Shown here: positions 41,652 through 49,878 of the stretch, one piece after another
Layout: every line of letters begins with the position of its first letter
Position numbering within the stretch: position 1 is the stretch's first letter
Assembly: GCA_030431525.1 (NCBI GenBank)
Contig: JAUIJC010000005.1
Location: 62,001 to 126,000, forward strand
DNA from: Bacteroidia bacterium
Lineage (GTDB): Bacteria; Bacteroidota; Bacteroidia; Cytophagales; JAAEPT01
DNA: 64,000 nucleotides
Direction of reading: 5' to 3'
Notes under the pieces: generated by a model
Told to the model about the DNA's origin: nothing
What the model saw: only the letters and a program-made list of their open reading frames with translations
Databases searched by the model: none
Position numbers and translations under genes: made by a program

Positions 41652-41775
41652 AGGAGCGCGGAATCGGGAAGAAGTCTTTCCTGACTTCTCGAGGCGATGC
41701 TTGAAAGACCTATACTATGGGAACCAACGAAGCGCTATGCTGCTTTAGTGCGCAGCACTTCATCAGAAAAAATCC

Positions 41776-41783
41776 TAATTTTG
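41776..41783 (+). promoter_or_regulatory. -7 element TAATTTTG
   Basis: Exact match 21 nt upstream of the small membrane protein ATG at 41805, probably driving it and the CNNM/CBS gene. No -33 match. Confidence 0.5.
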
Positions 41784-41804
41784 ACGCTTCTTGAATAATC
41801 TCCT

Positions 41805-42011
41805 ATGAAAAAACTTCCGTTGCTCGACACCCTGTTGCTCTCGGTCTCTGTGGCCTTTTTCCTGATGGGGCTGAGCCACTTGTTCCAGTTCTTCGGGGAG
41901 AATACGCTGGATAAGCTGGACATCTATATGCTCTTCATGTTGTCCTCAGGCTGTTTTCTTTCGTTTGTGTATAGGAAGAAGATGCGTTCAGAAGAGGATA
42001 AAAGCGCTTGA
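41805..42011 (+). CDS. Small membrane protein, 68 aa
   Basis: Two hydrophobic helices (about 8-28 and 39-55) and a basic tail (YRKKMRSEEDKSA). It lies 5 nt upstream of the CNNM/CBS gene, so it is probably translated with it; a matching small gene in this position is known to me in other Bacteroidota. Function unknown. Confidence 0.65.
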   Translation: MKKLPLLDTLLLSVSVAFFLMGLSHLFQFFGENTLDKLDIYMLFMLSSGCFLSFVYRKKMRSEEDKSA

Positions 42012-42016
42012 TAGTA

Positions 42017-43279
42017 ATGGATTATACCTTATTGGTTCCCATAGCGGTCACACTTCTGTTGTCGGCCTTTTTTTCGGGAATGGAAATAGCCTTTGTATCG
42101 GCGGACAAACTGCACATTGAGCTTCAGGAAGACAAGGGCTTCTCTACGCGCTTATTGGCGGGCATGAATAAGCGCCCTGCGATGTTCATCGGGACTACCC
42201 TTATTGGAAACACGATTGCCTTGGTGTTTTATGGCATGTACATGGCCAAGGCTTTGGATCCCTTCCTCCATCAGTTTATTCCGAGTGATGTGGGTGTAAT
42301 GATTGTGGACACCATCGTTTCAACCTTGGTGGTGTTGGCCACGGCGGAATTCCTGCCGAAGAGCCTGTTCATGATCAACCCAAACTGGATGCTGACCTTC
42401 TTCGCGCTTCCTATGAAGTTGGTGACCATTGTGCTTTGGCCAGTGGTGTGGGTGACGGTGAAGGGCTCTCGCCTTATTATTACCAAAGTGCTGAAGGGGA
42501 GTTATTCTGAAAAGCGTCCCGGCTTTGGTTTGATGGATCTGAACAATTACCTGCAGGAGATTGTGACAGGCGGAGAGGTGTCTGAGGAGTTTTCTTCCAC
42601 GGATATCGACACGAAGATTTTCCATAATGCCTTGGAGTTCAAAACGACCAAGGTGCGGGAATGCATGGTGCCGAGAACTGAGCTGGTGGCCGTGGATATG
42701 GAGGAGGATATGGCTGAGTTACGCAAGGCGTTTATCAATAGTGGCCATTCCAAGGTGTTGGTTTACAAGGAATCCATTGATAACATCATTGGCTACTGCC
42801 ATTCCTCAGAGTTGTTTAAAAAGCCTAAGGGCATTGAGGATATCCTAATTCACATCAAGATTGTGCCTGAGACCATGCTTGCGCGTGATCTAATGAGCGA
42901 GTTTGTGGGTGAGCGCAAGAGTATTGCCTTGGTGGTGGATGAGTTTGGTGGAACCTCAGGTGTGGTCACCATTGAGGATGTGATTGAGGAGATTTTTGGA
43001 GACATTCAGGACGAGCATGACACCGAGGACTTGGTGGAGCAAAAGCTGGATGAAAACAACTACATCCTGAGTGGTCGTCATGAGGTGGATGACCTCAACG
43101 AAAAGTTTGGTTTTGAAATTCCTGAAGGGGATTATGATACGCTCGGAGGCTTTATTTTGGCCAATAATGAGGATATCCCAAAAGTGGGGGATCGCATTAT
43201 GATCGGCAACTTCACTGTGATTGTGAAGGGAATGGACGGCATTAAGATTGACCGCGTGCATTTGACGGTGGAGGATTGA
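42017..43279 (+). CDS. CNNM/CorC-type transporter (DUF21 + CBS pair + CorC_HlyC domain)
   Basis: The 420-residue protein starts with a four-helix DUF21 membrane domain (1-180) with LLSAFFSGMEIAF and TAEFLPKSLF, then two CBS domains (VRECMVPRTELVAVD; VPETMLARDLMSEF, then ALVVDEFGGTSGVVTIEDVIEEIFGDI), and ends in the CorC_HlyC domain. Family members export or exchange Mg2+ or other divalent cations under adenine-nucleotide control. GldE, needed for gliding, is a member of this family, but the gldD/ssb neighbourhood typical of gldE is absent, so that name is not used. The ATG at 42017 is preferred to a TTG at 42008. Confidence 0.92.
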   Translation: MDYTLLVPIAVTLLLSAFFSGMEIAFVSADKLHIELQEDKGFSTRLLAGMNKRPAMFIGTTLIGNTIALVFYGMYMAKALDPFLHQFIPSDVGVMIVDTIVSTLVVLATAEFLPKSLFMINPNWMLTFFALPMKLVTIVLWPVVWVTVKGSRLIITKVLKGSYSEKRPGFGLMDLNNYLQEIVTGGEVSEEFSSTDIDTKIFHNALEFKTTKVRECMVPRTELVAVDMEEDMAELRKAFINSGHSKVLVYKESIDNIIGYCHSSELFKKPKGIEDILIHIKIVPETMLARDLMSEFVGERKSIALVVDEFGGTSGVVTIEDVIEEIFGDIQDEHDTEDLVEQKLDENNYILSGRHEVDDLNEKFGFEIPEGDYDTLGGFILANNEDIPKVGDRIMIGNFTVIVKGMDGIKIDRVHLTVED

Positions 43280-43293
43280 TTATCGTTTTTTAG

Positions 43294-43671
43294 ATGAATT
43301 TTTTAAAGTACATCATACCGCTTGGGGTTATTTCTTTGGTGAGTGCTTGTGACCCAGCCTATATCCTCCAAGTTTCCAATTGCGGGAGCGAAGAATTCCG
43401 TCTGAAGGTAGGCTATGATCAACAAGCTAAGCAGAATGCCTTCCCAACGCCTTCAGATTTTGAGGATACCTTAAGTTCACAAGAAGAGGTCTTTCTTTGG
43501 CAGGACTTGGGTTTTCCAAATATGGCAGAGATGTATGTGGATTATTTGCTTATCAATGATTCAATCAGGATTGATCGAGAAATGCTTCTTGAGCGTATGG
43601 AAAAGCAATCTCGAGGCAATTATATTCTCCAATATTCCAGCGATTCGTCTGGAAGTTGCGTTTCCCGCTGA
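43294..43671 (+). CDS. Small lipoprotein, 125 aa
   Basis: A short signal peptide ends in the lipobox LVSAC (Cys19). The rest is hydrophilic with a second disulfide-type Cys pair. It is 14 nt after the CNNM gene and probably in the same operon. No family recognised. Confidence 0.65.
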   Translation: MNFLKYIIPLGVISLVSACDPAYILQVSNCGSEEFRLKVGYDQQAKQNAFPTPSDFEDTLSSQEEVFLWQDLGFPNMAEMYVDYLLINDSIRIDREMLLERMEKQSRGNYILQYSSDSSGSCVSR

Positions 43672-43727
43672 TTTCACCTCATTTTTTGGAATTTCCCTCC
43701 CATGCTGAAAGTATGGCCTCTCTGGTC

Positions 43728-43768
43728 TAACTTTGCCTCAACGGAAGCAGAAATCTTAGAAGGTCTTG
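43728..43768 (+). pseudogene. Duplicated proA promoter and first codons (remnant)
   Basis: TAACTTTGC at 43728, six differing bases, then GGAAGCAGAAATC at the same spacing as in the real proA 5' region at 44385. The proA ATG is ACG here, and the reading continues with Glu-Ala-Glu-Ile-Leu-Glu-Gly-Leu as in ProA (Glu-Ala-Glu-Ile-Ile-Gln-Gly-Leu) before similarity stops. It places an intact -7 box about 34 nt upstream of the next gene. Confidence 0.6.
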
Positions 43769-43769
43769 A

Positions 43770-44354
43770 ATGGGAACTGAAATGGTTCGGTATAGAACGC
43801 TACCAAGTCTTATTTTTCTCACTTTGGGTTTATTTGGTCCGCTGTTTTTGGGGTTATTAATCCAATTGATGTTGCCCTCCTTTTTACAAACACATGACAT
43901 CCTTCTTGGAGTGTGTATTTCAATTCCAGCCCTGTTTATAATTCTGGGGTTTTATTCCTTGTTGACAATTAGGGTGGTTGAATTGAGAGATGAGAGCATA
44001 GCCTTTCCTTACCTATTTCTTCCTTTCCGAAAAGAATATCCTTTGGATGAATTGGTTTCATCTACGAAAGATGTTCGGAAAATGGTGGATAACTATGGGA
44101 GTAAGGTTTATACCTATAGATCCGCTGTTTTTAGTTTTTCGAATGGTCAAAAAGTTATCATTGGAGGAGTTGGTGCAAAAGATTTTAAGCAATTGGTCAA
44201 GGCCATTAGCTTGAGCAGATGGAAATATGGACAGGTACCTGTTAAGAGACTAAGCCTAAAACAGTATTTGTTTGATAATATTGGTGGGCTTTTCTGGACG
44301 ATTTTTTTCTTAATCATGACCACAGGTCTTGCCATTGGGATATTTGGTAGGTGA
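43770..44354 (+). CDS. Hypothetical membrane protein with PH-like segment, 194 aa
   Basis: Two N-terminal helices (about 12-35 and 42-68), a soluble segment with [30 protein letters not shown] resembling bacterial PH/YcxB-type strands, and a C-terminal helix. No family is assigned. The start could be Met1 or Met5. It sits between two copies of the proA 5' sequence, so it may have arrived as an insertion. Confidence 0.6.
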   Translation: MGTEMVRYRTLPSLIFLTLGLFGPLFLGLLIQLMLPSFLQTHDILLGVCISIPALFIILGFYSLLTIRVVELRDESIAFPYLFLPFRKEYPLDELVSSTKDVRKMVDNYGSKVYTYRSAVFSFSNGQKVIIGGVGAKDFKQLVKAISLSRWKYGQVPVKRLSLKQYLFDNIGGLFWTIFFLIMTTGLAIGIFGR

Positions 44355-44362
44355 TAGGAGTA

Positions 44363-44392
44363 TTTGCAGGAGAAAGGGATTTACTAACTTTG
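44363..44392 (+). promoter_or_regulatory. proA promoter, 5 nt before the start codon
   Basis: TTTG (44363-44366), 18-nt spacer, TAACTTTG (44385-44392), then five bases and the ATG. Both boxes are exact, so transcription should begin at or next to the ATG. Confidence 0.7.
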
Positions 44393-44397
44393 CGCCC

Positions 44398-45651
44398 ATG
44401 GAAGCAGAAATCATACAAGGACTAAAACAGGTAAAGCAGGCGAGCCGAAAGTTGGTGCGCTTGACTGACGGGCAGATTGCCGACATCCTGAACCAATTGG
44501 CCGACTTGGCCTTGGAGAAACAAGACTTCATCTTGGCCGAGAACAAGAAAGACTTGGAGCGGATGGATCCCGAAAACCCCAAGTATGACCGCCTATTGTT
44601 GAATCCAGAGCGTTTAAAGGCCATTACGGATGACTTGCGCAATGTGGCGAACCTGCCTTCCCCTTTGAACATCACCTTGGAGGAAAGAACCTTGGACAAT
44701 GGTTTGGATTTATCCCGTGTAACGGTGCCTTTGGGTGTTATCGGGATTGTCTATGAATCTCGTCCAAACGTAACCTTCGACGTATTTGCATTGACCCTGA
44801 AATCAGGCAACGCTTGTGTGTTGAAAGGTAGCCGTGATGCTAAGGACTCCAACATCGCCATAGTCAGCCTGATCAAGGAGGTTTTGGCCAAGTACGAATT
44901 AGAGGATGTGTGCTATTTGGCACCAGCCGAACGCGAGGCCTTGCCATTTATCCTCAATGCCGTGGACTACATTGATTGCGCCATTCCACGAGGAAGCCAA
45001 GGCTTGATTGATTTTGTGCGCGCCAACGCCAAGATTCCTGTAATTGAGACGGGAGCCGGTATTTGCCACACTTATGTGGATAAAGAGGCTGACGTGGCCA
45101 AGGCCAAGGCGATTGTAACGAACGCCAAGGCGCGTCGTGTTTCTGTGTGTAATGCGCTCGACTGCTTGGTGATTCACCAAGACCGTTTGGCTGATTTGCC
45201 GGAGATTATGGCTGAGCTTGGCGAGGAGCACAATGTGGAAGTGTTTGCCGATGCAGCTGCCTTTGAGAAGCTGGTTGGCCACTACCCTGACACCTTGTTG
45301 CAACCAGCTACTGAGGAGTCGTTCGGTACGGAATTCCTTTCGCACAAGATGTCCATCAAAACGGTGAAGGACGTGGAGGAAGCCTTGGATCATGTGGCGC
45401 GCCACACTTCTAAGCACTCCGAGGCGATTGTTTCCGAGGATAACGATACGGTTGAGTATTACTTGAAAAACACTGACGCGGCCTGTGTCTATGCGAATGC
45501 CTCTACGGCCTTCTCTGATGGCGCTCAGTTCGGACTTGGTGCCGAGATTGGTATCAGTACCCAAAAGTTGCATGCTCGTGGCCCTATGGCGTTGAGAGAG
45601 CTTACTTCTTATAAATGGGTGATTCGAGGTAAGGGACATACCCGAGCCTAA
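44398..45651 (+). CDS. proA: Glutamate-5-semialdehyde dehydrogenase (gamma-glutamyl phosphate reductase)
   Basis: ProA reduces gamma-glutamyl phosphate with NADPH to glutamate-5-semialdehyde in proline synthesis. The 417-residue protein has the aldehyde-dehydrogenase fold with [41 protein letters not shown] and catalytic Cys251 in [10 protein letters not shown], then the C-terminal [13 protein letters not shown] and [22 protein letters not shown]. Length is normal. Its usual partner proB (glutamate 5-kinase) is not adjacent. The ATG at 44398 is chosen for homology and because the promoter lies just upstream. Confidence 0.95.
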   Translation: MEAEIIQGLKQVKQASRKLVRLTDGQIADILNQLADLALEKQDFILAENKKDLERMDPENPKYDRLLLNPERLKAITDDLRNVANLPSPLNITLEERTLDNGLDLSRVTVPLGVIGIVYESRPNVTFDVFALTLKSGNACVLKGSRDAKDSNIAIVSLIKEVLAKYELEDVCYLAPAEREALPFILNAVDYIDCAIPRGSQGLIDFVRANAKIPVIETGAGICHTYVDKEADVAKAKAIVTNAKARRVSVCNALDCLVIHQDRLADLPEIMAELGEEHNVEVFADAAAFEKLVGHYPDTLLQPATEESFGTEFLSHKMSIKTVKDVEEALDHVARHTSKHSEAIVSEDNDTVEYYLKNTDAACVYANASTAFSDGAQFGLGAEIGISTQKLHARGPMALRELTSYKWVIRGKGHTRA

Positions 45652-45672
45652 TTGCTCAGATTGATAAAAGGC

Positions 45673-45710
45673 ATCCCCTTCAAGACATTCTGTTTTGAAG
45701 GGGATTTTTT
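45673..45710 (+). terminator. proA terminator
   Basis: Stem ATCCCCTTCAA/TTGAAGGGGAT with a 14-nt loop and Ts. Confidence 0.88.
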
Positions 45711-45806
45711 ATGCCCTCGCCGAAAGAATGAAAGGCTTGGTCGAGCTTGGGCTTGGCGCCTTTTGATTTCTACGTACAACAAGGACAGGAACCATACTTC
45801 CTTGTT

Positions 45807-46541
45807 ATGGGTGTGAAAAAACGTATTCTTTTGGTGCTTTCGCTGATTTTGGGCTGTTTCTATATGGCGCAGTCCCAAAACCTTGCGGTGGAGCAGTTGG
45901 ATTTTGGAAAAAAGTTAGATGCTGGGTCGGCATTGGTGTTTCCTGTGTTTTCGGAGAAGGATGCCCAAAAGGATTTACAAGCTTATTCAAAAGAGATTCG
46001 GGGGTTCAAAATGAAGTGCAAGGGGAAAAACACCTTGGTTTCTGATGGCGCTCGATTACAGGAGGGAGGAGAGTTGGGATTACTTGTTTCGCAAACCTTT
46101 CAAAAGGAAGGAAAGCCTTATATGGGTTTAGCTTTTAAGCCTGTGGGTGAATCGAACTATGTGGGAGAGGCGGAAATGGCTGATTTGAGGCGTTTTTCAG
46201 AAGGTTTTCTTCATTATCACGATCACCGCAAGTTTGAAGCGATGGCGGATATGAAGGAAGATGAAATCAAGGATCTTGATAAGGAAATCAAGGAGTTGGA
46301 TAAAAAGGGCAGGAAGCTGGACCGCAAACTCGACAAATATGAGGATAAGATTGTCGCAAGTGATCAATCCCAGCAAATGACCATGTACCAAAATGCCCAA
46401 GGCATGGAGCAGGAAGTTGCTGATGTGTACAACGCCCAACAACCACTTGTAGATGAGCGCGAGAAAAAACGTCGGGAATTAAGTCGTTTGCGTATTGAGC
46501 AGGGGACTCGTGAAGGGCTTTTCCAGCGGATGATGTATTAG
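45807..46541 (+). CDS. Exported protein with C-terminal coiled coil, 244 aa
   Basis: The ATG at 45807 gives a signal peptide (MGVKKRILLVLSLILGCFYM, cleavage after MAQSQ). The middle is beta-rich, and residues 145-240 form a charged coiled coil (EIKDLDKEIKELDKKGRKLD). No family recognised; a periplasmic structural or scaffolding role is a guess. Confidence 0.65.
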   Translation: MGVKKRILLVLSLILGCFYMAQSQNLAVEQLDFGKKLDAGSALVFPVFSEKDAQKDLQAYSKEIRGFKMKCKGKNTLVSDGARLQEGGELGLLVSQTFQKEGKPYMGLAFKPVGESNYVGEAEMADLRRFSEGFLHYHDHRKFEAMADMKEDEIKDLDKEIKELDKKGRKLDRKLDKYEDKIVASDQSQQMTMYQNAQGMEQEVADVYNAQQPLVDEREKKRRELSRLRIEQGTREGLFQRMMY

Positions 46542-46556
46542 GCTATATATATAATA

Positions 46557-46632
46557 CAAAGGACTAAAGTCCCTTGCTAAGAAGAACCGCCCCTTCAGGG
46601 CTACCACGGTGTAGCCCTGAAGGGGCGGTTCT
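46557..46632. repeat. Family F palindromic repeat, copy 3 (76 bp)
   Basis: The small hairpin CAAAGGACTAAAGTCCCTTG is followed by the core GAACCGCCCCTTCAGGGC against GCCCTGAAGGGGCGGTTC. Compared with copy 2 the order is reversed. It lies between converging genes. Confidence 0.87.
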
Positions 46633-46675
46633 CCTCAGCGATAAGTAAAAACCCATCGGAATTGGTTCATGCGCC

Positions 46676-47776
46676 TCATTTATTGGCTATAATTCCCAAA
46701 GCCTTAATTTTTTGAGCCAGTTCTAAACCATTAATACGCTGCTGTTCTGCATTCGGGTGATAGTCACAACCAAGGCGGTCTGGGTCCATCGTTGTGAGCT
46801 GGATGTGATGGCAAGCAATGCCTTGAGCCTGTAGTTTTTGTACAGTTTCCTTCACATAGCTGTTGATATTGGTGAGCGCCTTGTCTTTTGACCAGTCATC
46901 ACTCAGCATGATTCCTGTTAGCAATACAAATTTCGCCTTTGGGTATTTTTTGTGGATGCGTTGCACAAAGGCGACATAGGCTTTCACCCAAGCACTGCGC
47001 TCTGGGCTTCCCATATAAAAGTCATTTGTGCCTAAGTGAATTACCACCAGATCAGGCGTCCATTTACCAAAATCCCAATCCTTAGGAGAATGTGGAAAGG
47101 CGAAATCATAGAGTTGAGGAATGACAGGGTCCTTAGTGTCACCTGCAAAATTCCTCACCAATCCGCGACCAGAATAGGCAACCAAGCTGGCCTCAGCATT
47201 TAGTTTTTGGGAGGCGATGGAAGCAAAGCTTTTTGAGGCATCCTCGGTACTGTCCGAGAATCCACACCATTCATCTTCTCCTTCAATGCCGTAACCACAG
47301 GTGATGGAGTTGCCGATTAATTCGATTTTCAAAGCAGCTTTCTCCGTCCAAGGGAGAAGCTTCTTTCCGCTGGCTAACCCAATGCCTTTGAACAGGCAGT
47401 TGCCGATGCTTCCTTCCGTTCGTTTGACCAGCTCCAAAGTATGAGAGCCTTCTCCAAGGCCTTTGGCCAAGGTATAGACTTCCTTGGTCGAAGAGAGTTT
47501 TAGGACATCACGCTCCTTCCCATCGATGATAACCTTGAAATGGTTGTTACCAGAAGTGCCGCTTGTCGGCTCATCCTTCATCATCAATTTGCAGACACTT
47601 CCTTGGAATTTGGCCTTGATGGTGAATCCTGACCAGCCAAAGCGGATAGCCGTTCCTTCGGGAACATATCTGCCCACGTAATGGAAGTTCTTATTGTTGG
47701 CCGTGATTTTGGTCATGGACTGGGCATGACTAAATAGCGAAATCATCAAAAAGAAGAGAAAGGAAAGGGTTTTCAT
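46676..47776 (-). CDS. CE2-type SGNH esterase (acetylxylan esterase-like)
   Basis: The 366-residue secreted protein has a signal peptide (cleavage after SHAQ), an N-terminal jelly-roll (residues 30-140, VGRYVPEGTAIRFGWSGFTIKAKFQG), and a C-terminal SGNH hydrolase domain. Catalytic blocks: IELIGNSITCGYG (nucleophile Ser), VIHLGTNDF and CDYHPNAEQQ (Asp-x-x-His). This two-domain order is that of carbohydrate esterase family 2, which removes acetyl groups from plant or microbial polysaccharides. The gene stands alone rather than in a polysaccharide utilisation locus. Confidence 0.9.
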   Translation of the reverse strand: MKTLSFLFFLMISLFSHAQSMTKITANNKNFHYVGRYVPEGTAIRFGWSGFTIKAKFQGSVCKLMMKDEPTSGTSGNNHFKVIIDGKERDVLKLSSTKEVYTLAKGLGEGSHTLELVKRTEGSIGNCLFKGIGLASGKKLLPWTEKAALKIELIGNSITCGYGIEGEDEWCGFSDSTEDASKSFASIASQKLNAEASLVAYSGRGLVRNFAGDTKDPVIPQLYDFAFPHSPKDWDFGKWTPDLVVIHLGTNDFYMGSPERSAWVKAYVAFVQRIHKKYPKAKFVLLTGIMLSDDWSKDKALTNINSYVKETVQKLQAQGIACHHIQLTTMDPDRLGCDYHPNAEQQRINGLELAQKIKALGIIANK

Positions 47777-47793
47777 GATGTTGTGGAAGGTGC

Positions 47794-48459
47794 TTACTGC
47801 AAGTTGGTCTTTTTTTCTTTTTTGGCAATTAGCCTACCACTCTTGTCTTTCTGGCCAATCATGAAGTGCTCGTTTGTAGCGTATATGGTATCCACAAAGC
47901 AATTCATAAATCCTCGAATTTTCCATGTAGAGTCAATGACAAGGCTATCAATTTTATTAGTCTTCAGATTTTTAAGGTGAATAATGGGGAAGCCCCCATT
48001 CTCAGAGCTATTTTCTCCGTTGTAGGCAATTAGGTTTTTGCTCAGTAAAACACCCTTGTCCCAATTGGTATATGGAAAAAAGTATGTGGATGGAGGGGCG
48101 TTTGTTGATATAGGGATGACGATTTCAAAGTAACATGGTGATCCACAACCCTCTCTTATCCCTAAAAATTCATCTGTAGCCCAAGCAATGTGTTTTTCAT
48201 CGAATCCTTGAAAACATTCGTCTCCAAGGGTTTTGCAAAGGTTGTAGGAGGTATCAATTGAGTTATTCGAAATGTTGATGGTATGCTGGCTGACTTTAAA
48301 ATCATATAGGATTTCTATACTGGTCCCGTTGGGAAGTACAGAGTCCAGAATAGTTTTTATAGTCGGGTCGTGGGGAGGAGTGGGTTTTGGTGATGAAACC
48401 ACAAAGGCACCAAAAAATGCTAAAACTAAAAGTCCTGATAGGATTTGCAAGGCTTTCAT
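47794..48459 (-). CDS. Hypothetical exported protein, 221 aa
   Basis: The ATG at 48459 gives a hydrophobic signal segment (residues 4-22) and a soluble, Cys-containing body (NLCKTLGDECF, REGCGSPCYFEIV), which suggests disulfides in the periplasm. No family recognised. It lies 17 nt upstream of the CE2 esterase gene on the same strand, so the two are probably co-transcribed. Confidence 0.6.
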   Translation of the reverse strand: MKALQILSGLLVLAFFGAFVVSSPKPTPPHDPTIKTILDSVLPNGTSIEILYDFKVSQHTINISNNSIDTSYNLCKTLGDECFQGFDEKHIAWATDEFLGIREGCGSPCYFEIVIPISTNAPPSTYFFPYTNWDKGVLLSKNLIAYNGENSSENGGFPIIHLKNLKTNKIDSLVIDSTWKIRGFMNCFVDTIYATNEHFMIGQKDKSGRLIAKKEKKTNLQ

Positions 48460-48464
48460 TGGGC

Positions 48465-48502
48465 AAAAAAAACACGGCAAACAAAAACTATGTCTGCCGT
48501 GT
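48465..48502 (-). terminator. Terminator of the beta-lactamase-fold hydrolase gene
   Basis: On the minus strand, stem ACACGGCA/TGCCGTGT with an A/T-rich loop, then eight Ts. Confidence 0.8.
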
Positions 48503-48511
48503 CTCATGGTA

Positions 48512-49675
48512 TTAGTAGTAATAGGTATTATCTGGATGGTTGAAAAACTCAATCGCCCCATCTATCAATGCATAAATCATTTTGTGATGTGGCGATTGTC
48601 GTTCTCCACGTTTATGTCCCAGTCGCACAATGACGATGTCGAGCTTAGGAATGACAATTACATATTGCCCTTGAATGCCGCGACAGTAATAAGCCTTATA
48701 GCCTTTGTATTCAGGGACCACCCACCACTGGTAGCCATAGTAATCTACAGGTTTTCCGTCTTTGTCGATAAGGTCATGTCCTTGGGTGGAAGCTTGAACA
48801 AAGCTTTCTGGAATGAGCTGCTTGCCGTTCCATTTTCCGCCATCGCGATAAAGCTTGCCGATGCGAGCAAAATCACGGGCTGTGGCACTCAGGCAACAGT
48901 ATGATTTCTCAATGCCATCCTTTTTGTCAAGGCTCCAGAAGGCATCGCTGGTAGCGCCCATAGGGTGCCAAAGTTTTTCAGTGGCGTATTCAGAAACTGA
49001 TTTTCCTGTGGCCTTGGCTACAACCATGGCCAATATTTGGGTGTTTCCGCTCAGGTACTTAAAGGTTTTGCCAGTTTTCTCAACCACCTTGAGATCATTG
49101 ATGATTTCTGGGAGGTCATTGCCGTAATAGGCCTTGGTGGTCATGGAAAGCGGGTTGTTGTAGCTTTCTTCCCAGTTCAGGCCTGAGCTCATGGTGAGCA
49201 GGTGCTTGATGGTGAGTTTGCTGTTTTCCCCTTCCTTAAAGTGTTCCAAGAAATCCCCGACAGGCTGGTCAACGCTTTTGATTTTGCCTTCGGCGATGGC
49301 AATTCCTACGAGGCTTGAGATGTAACTTTTAGCGACAGAAAAAGAGTTCGATGGCGTGTTGGCATTGTAGCCTTCCCAATATTTCTCCAAATAGATGGAA
49401 TCTCCCTTGATAAACAGCAGCGCTGTAGAGGAGTTCTCATGCATGTTGATGGAGAGCTGATCAGGGATTTGGCAATGGGTTACACATTTCGAACTGCCCC
49501 AAGGCTGTGGGTTTGGTGACTGCGTTAGCGTTCGATTTTCGAACTTTTTGTAGTCATCCAGATCGGGGAAATTATAGAGTACCGCTTTATAGAGATGGGT
49601 GGAGTCTGTTACCCAAATCACCAAATTGATGGTGACGATCACCCCGAGGAACCATAGGAGCTTGTTCTTTTTCAT
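48512..49675 (-). CDS. Beta-lactamase-fold serine hydrolase (class C-like)
   Basis: The ATG at 49675 gives 387 residues with one N-terminal membrane anchor (about 5-23). The beta-lactamase/penicillin-binding fold is shown by NSFSVAKSYISSLVGIA (the S-x-x-K motif), KYLSGNTQIL (Y-x-N-equivalent YLSGN) and YGYQWWVVP. Such proteins are esterases, D-aminopeptidases or carboxypeptidases far more often than antibiotic-degrading lactamases. It faces the periplasm, and the substrate is unknown. A strong terminator follows. Confidence 0.87.
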   Translation of the reverse strand: MKKNKLLWFLGVIVTINLVIWVTDSTHLYKAVLYNFPDLDDYKKFENRTLTQSPNPQPWGSSKCVTHCQIPDQLSINMHENSSTALLFIKGDSIYLEKYWEGYNANTPSNSFSVAKSYISSLVGIAIAEGKIKSVDQPVGDFLEHFKEGENSKLTIKHLLTMSSGLNWEESYNNPLSMTTKAYYGNDLPEIINDLKVVEKTGKTFKYLSGNTQILAMVVAKATGKSVSEYATEKLWHPMGATSDAFWSLDKKDGIEKSYCCLSATARDFARIGKLYRDGGKWNGKQLIPESFVQASTQGHDLIDKDGKPVDYYGYQWWVVPEYKGYKAYYCRGIQGQYVIVIPKLDIVIVRLGHKRGERQSPHHKMIYALIDGAIEFFNHPDNTYYY

Positions 49676-49878
49676 GAAACACAAATTATCGCCAAATACA
49701 ATGCAAGTTTAGTAAAAAAATCAGCACTTCAGTTATCCTGTAGGTTGCTACTTGCGTGAGTTTATTTTCCTAAATCGACAATGGAAAACGATGTCGTTGT
49801 AGTTATTTATAATGCTGTATGGAGAAAGGTTAAGGCTTAGCCTCTCTTTATGTCAACAAAGATACATCAGCAAAAGCT

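Noticed and set aside
42017-43279. Naming the CNNM/CBS gene gldE
   Set aside because: The fold fits, but the gldD/ssb/mutY neighbourhood that distinguishes GldE is missing.
48512-49675. Antibiotic-resistance beta-lactamase
   Set aside because: The fold is shared by many esterases and peptidases, and the context shows no resistance genes.
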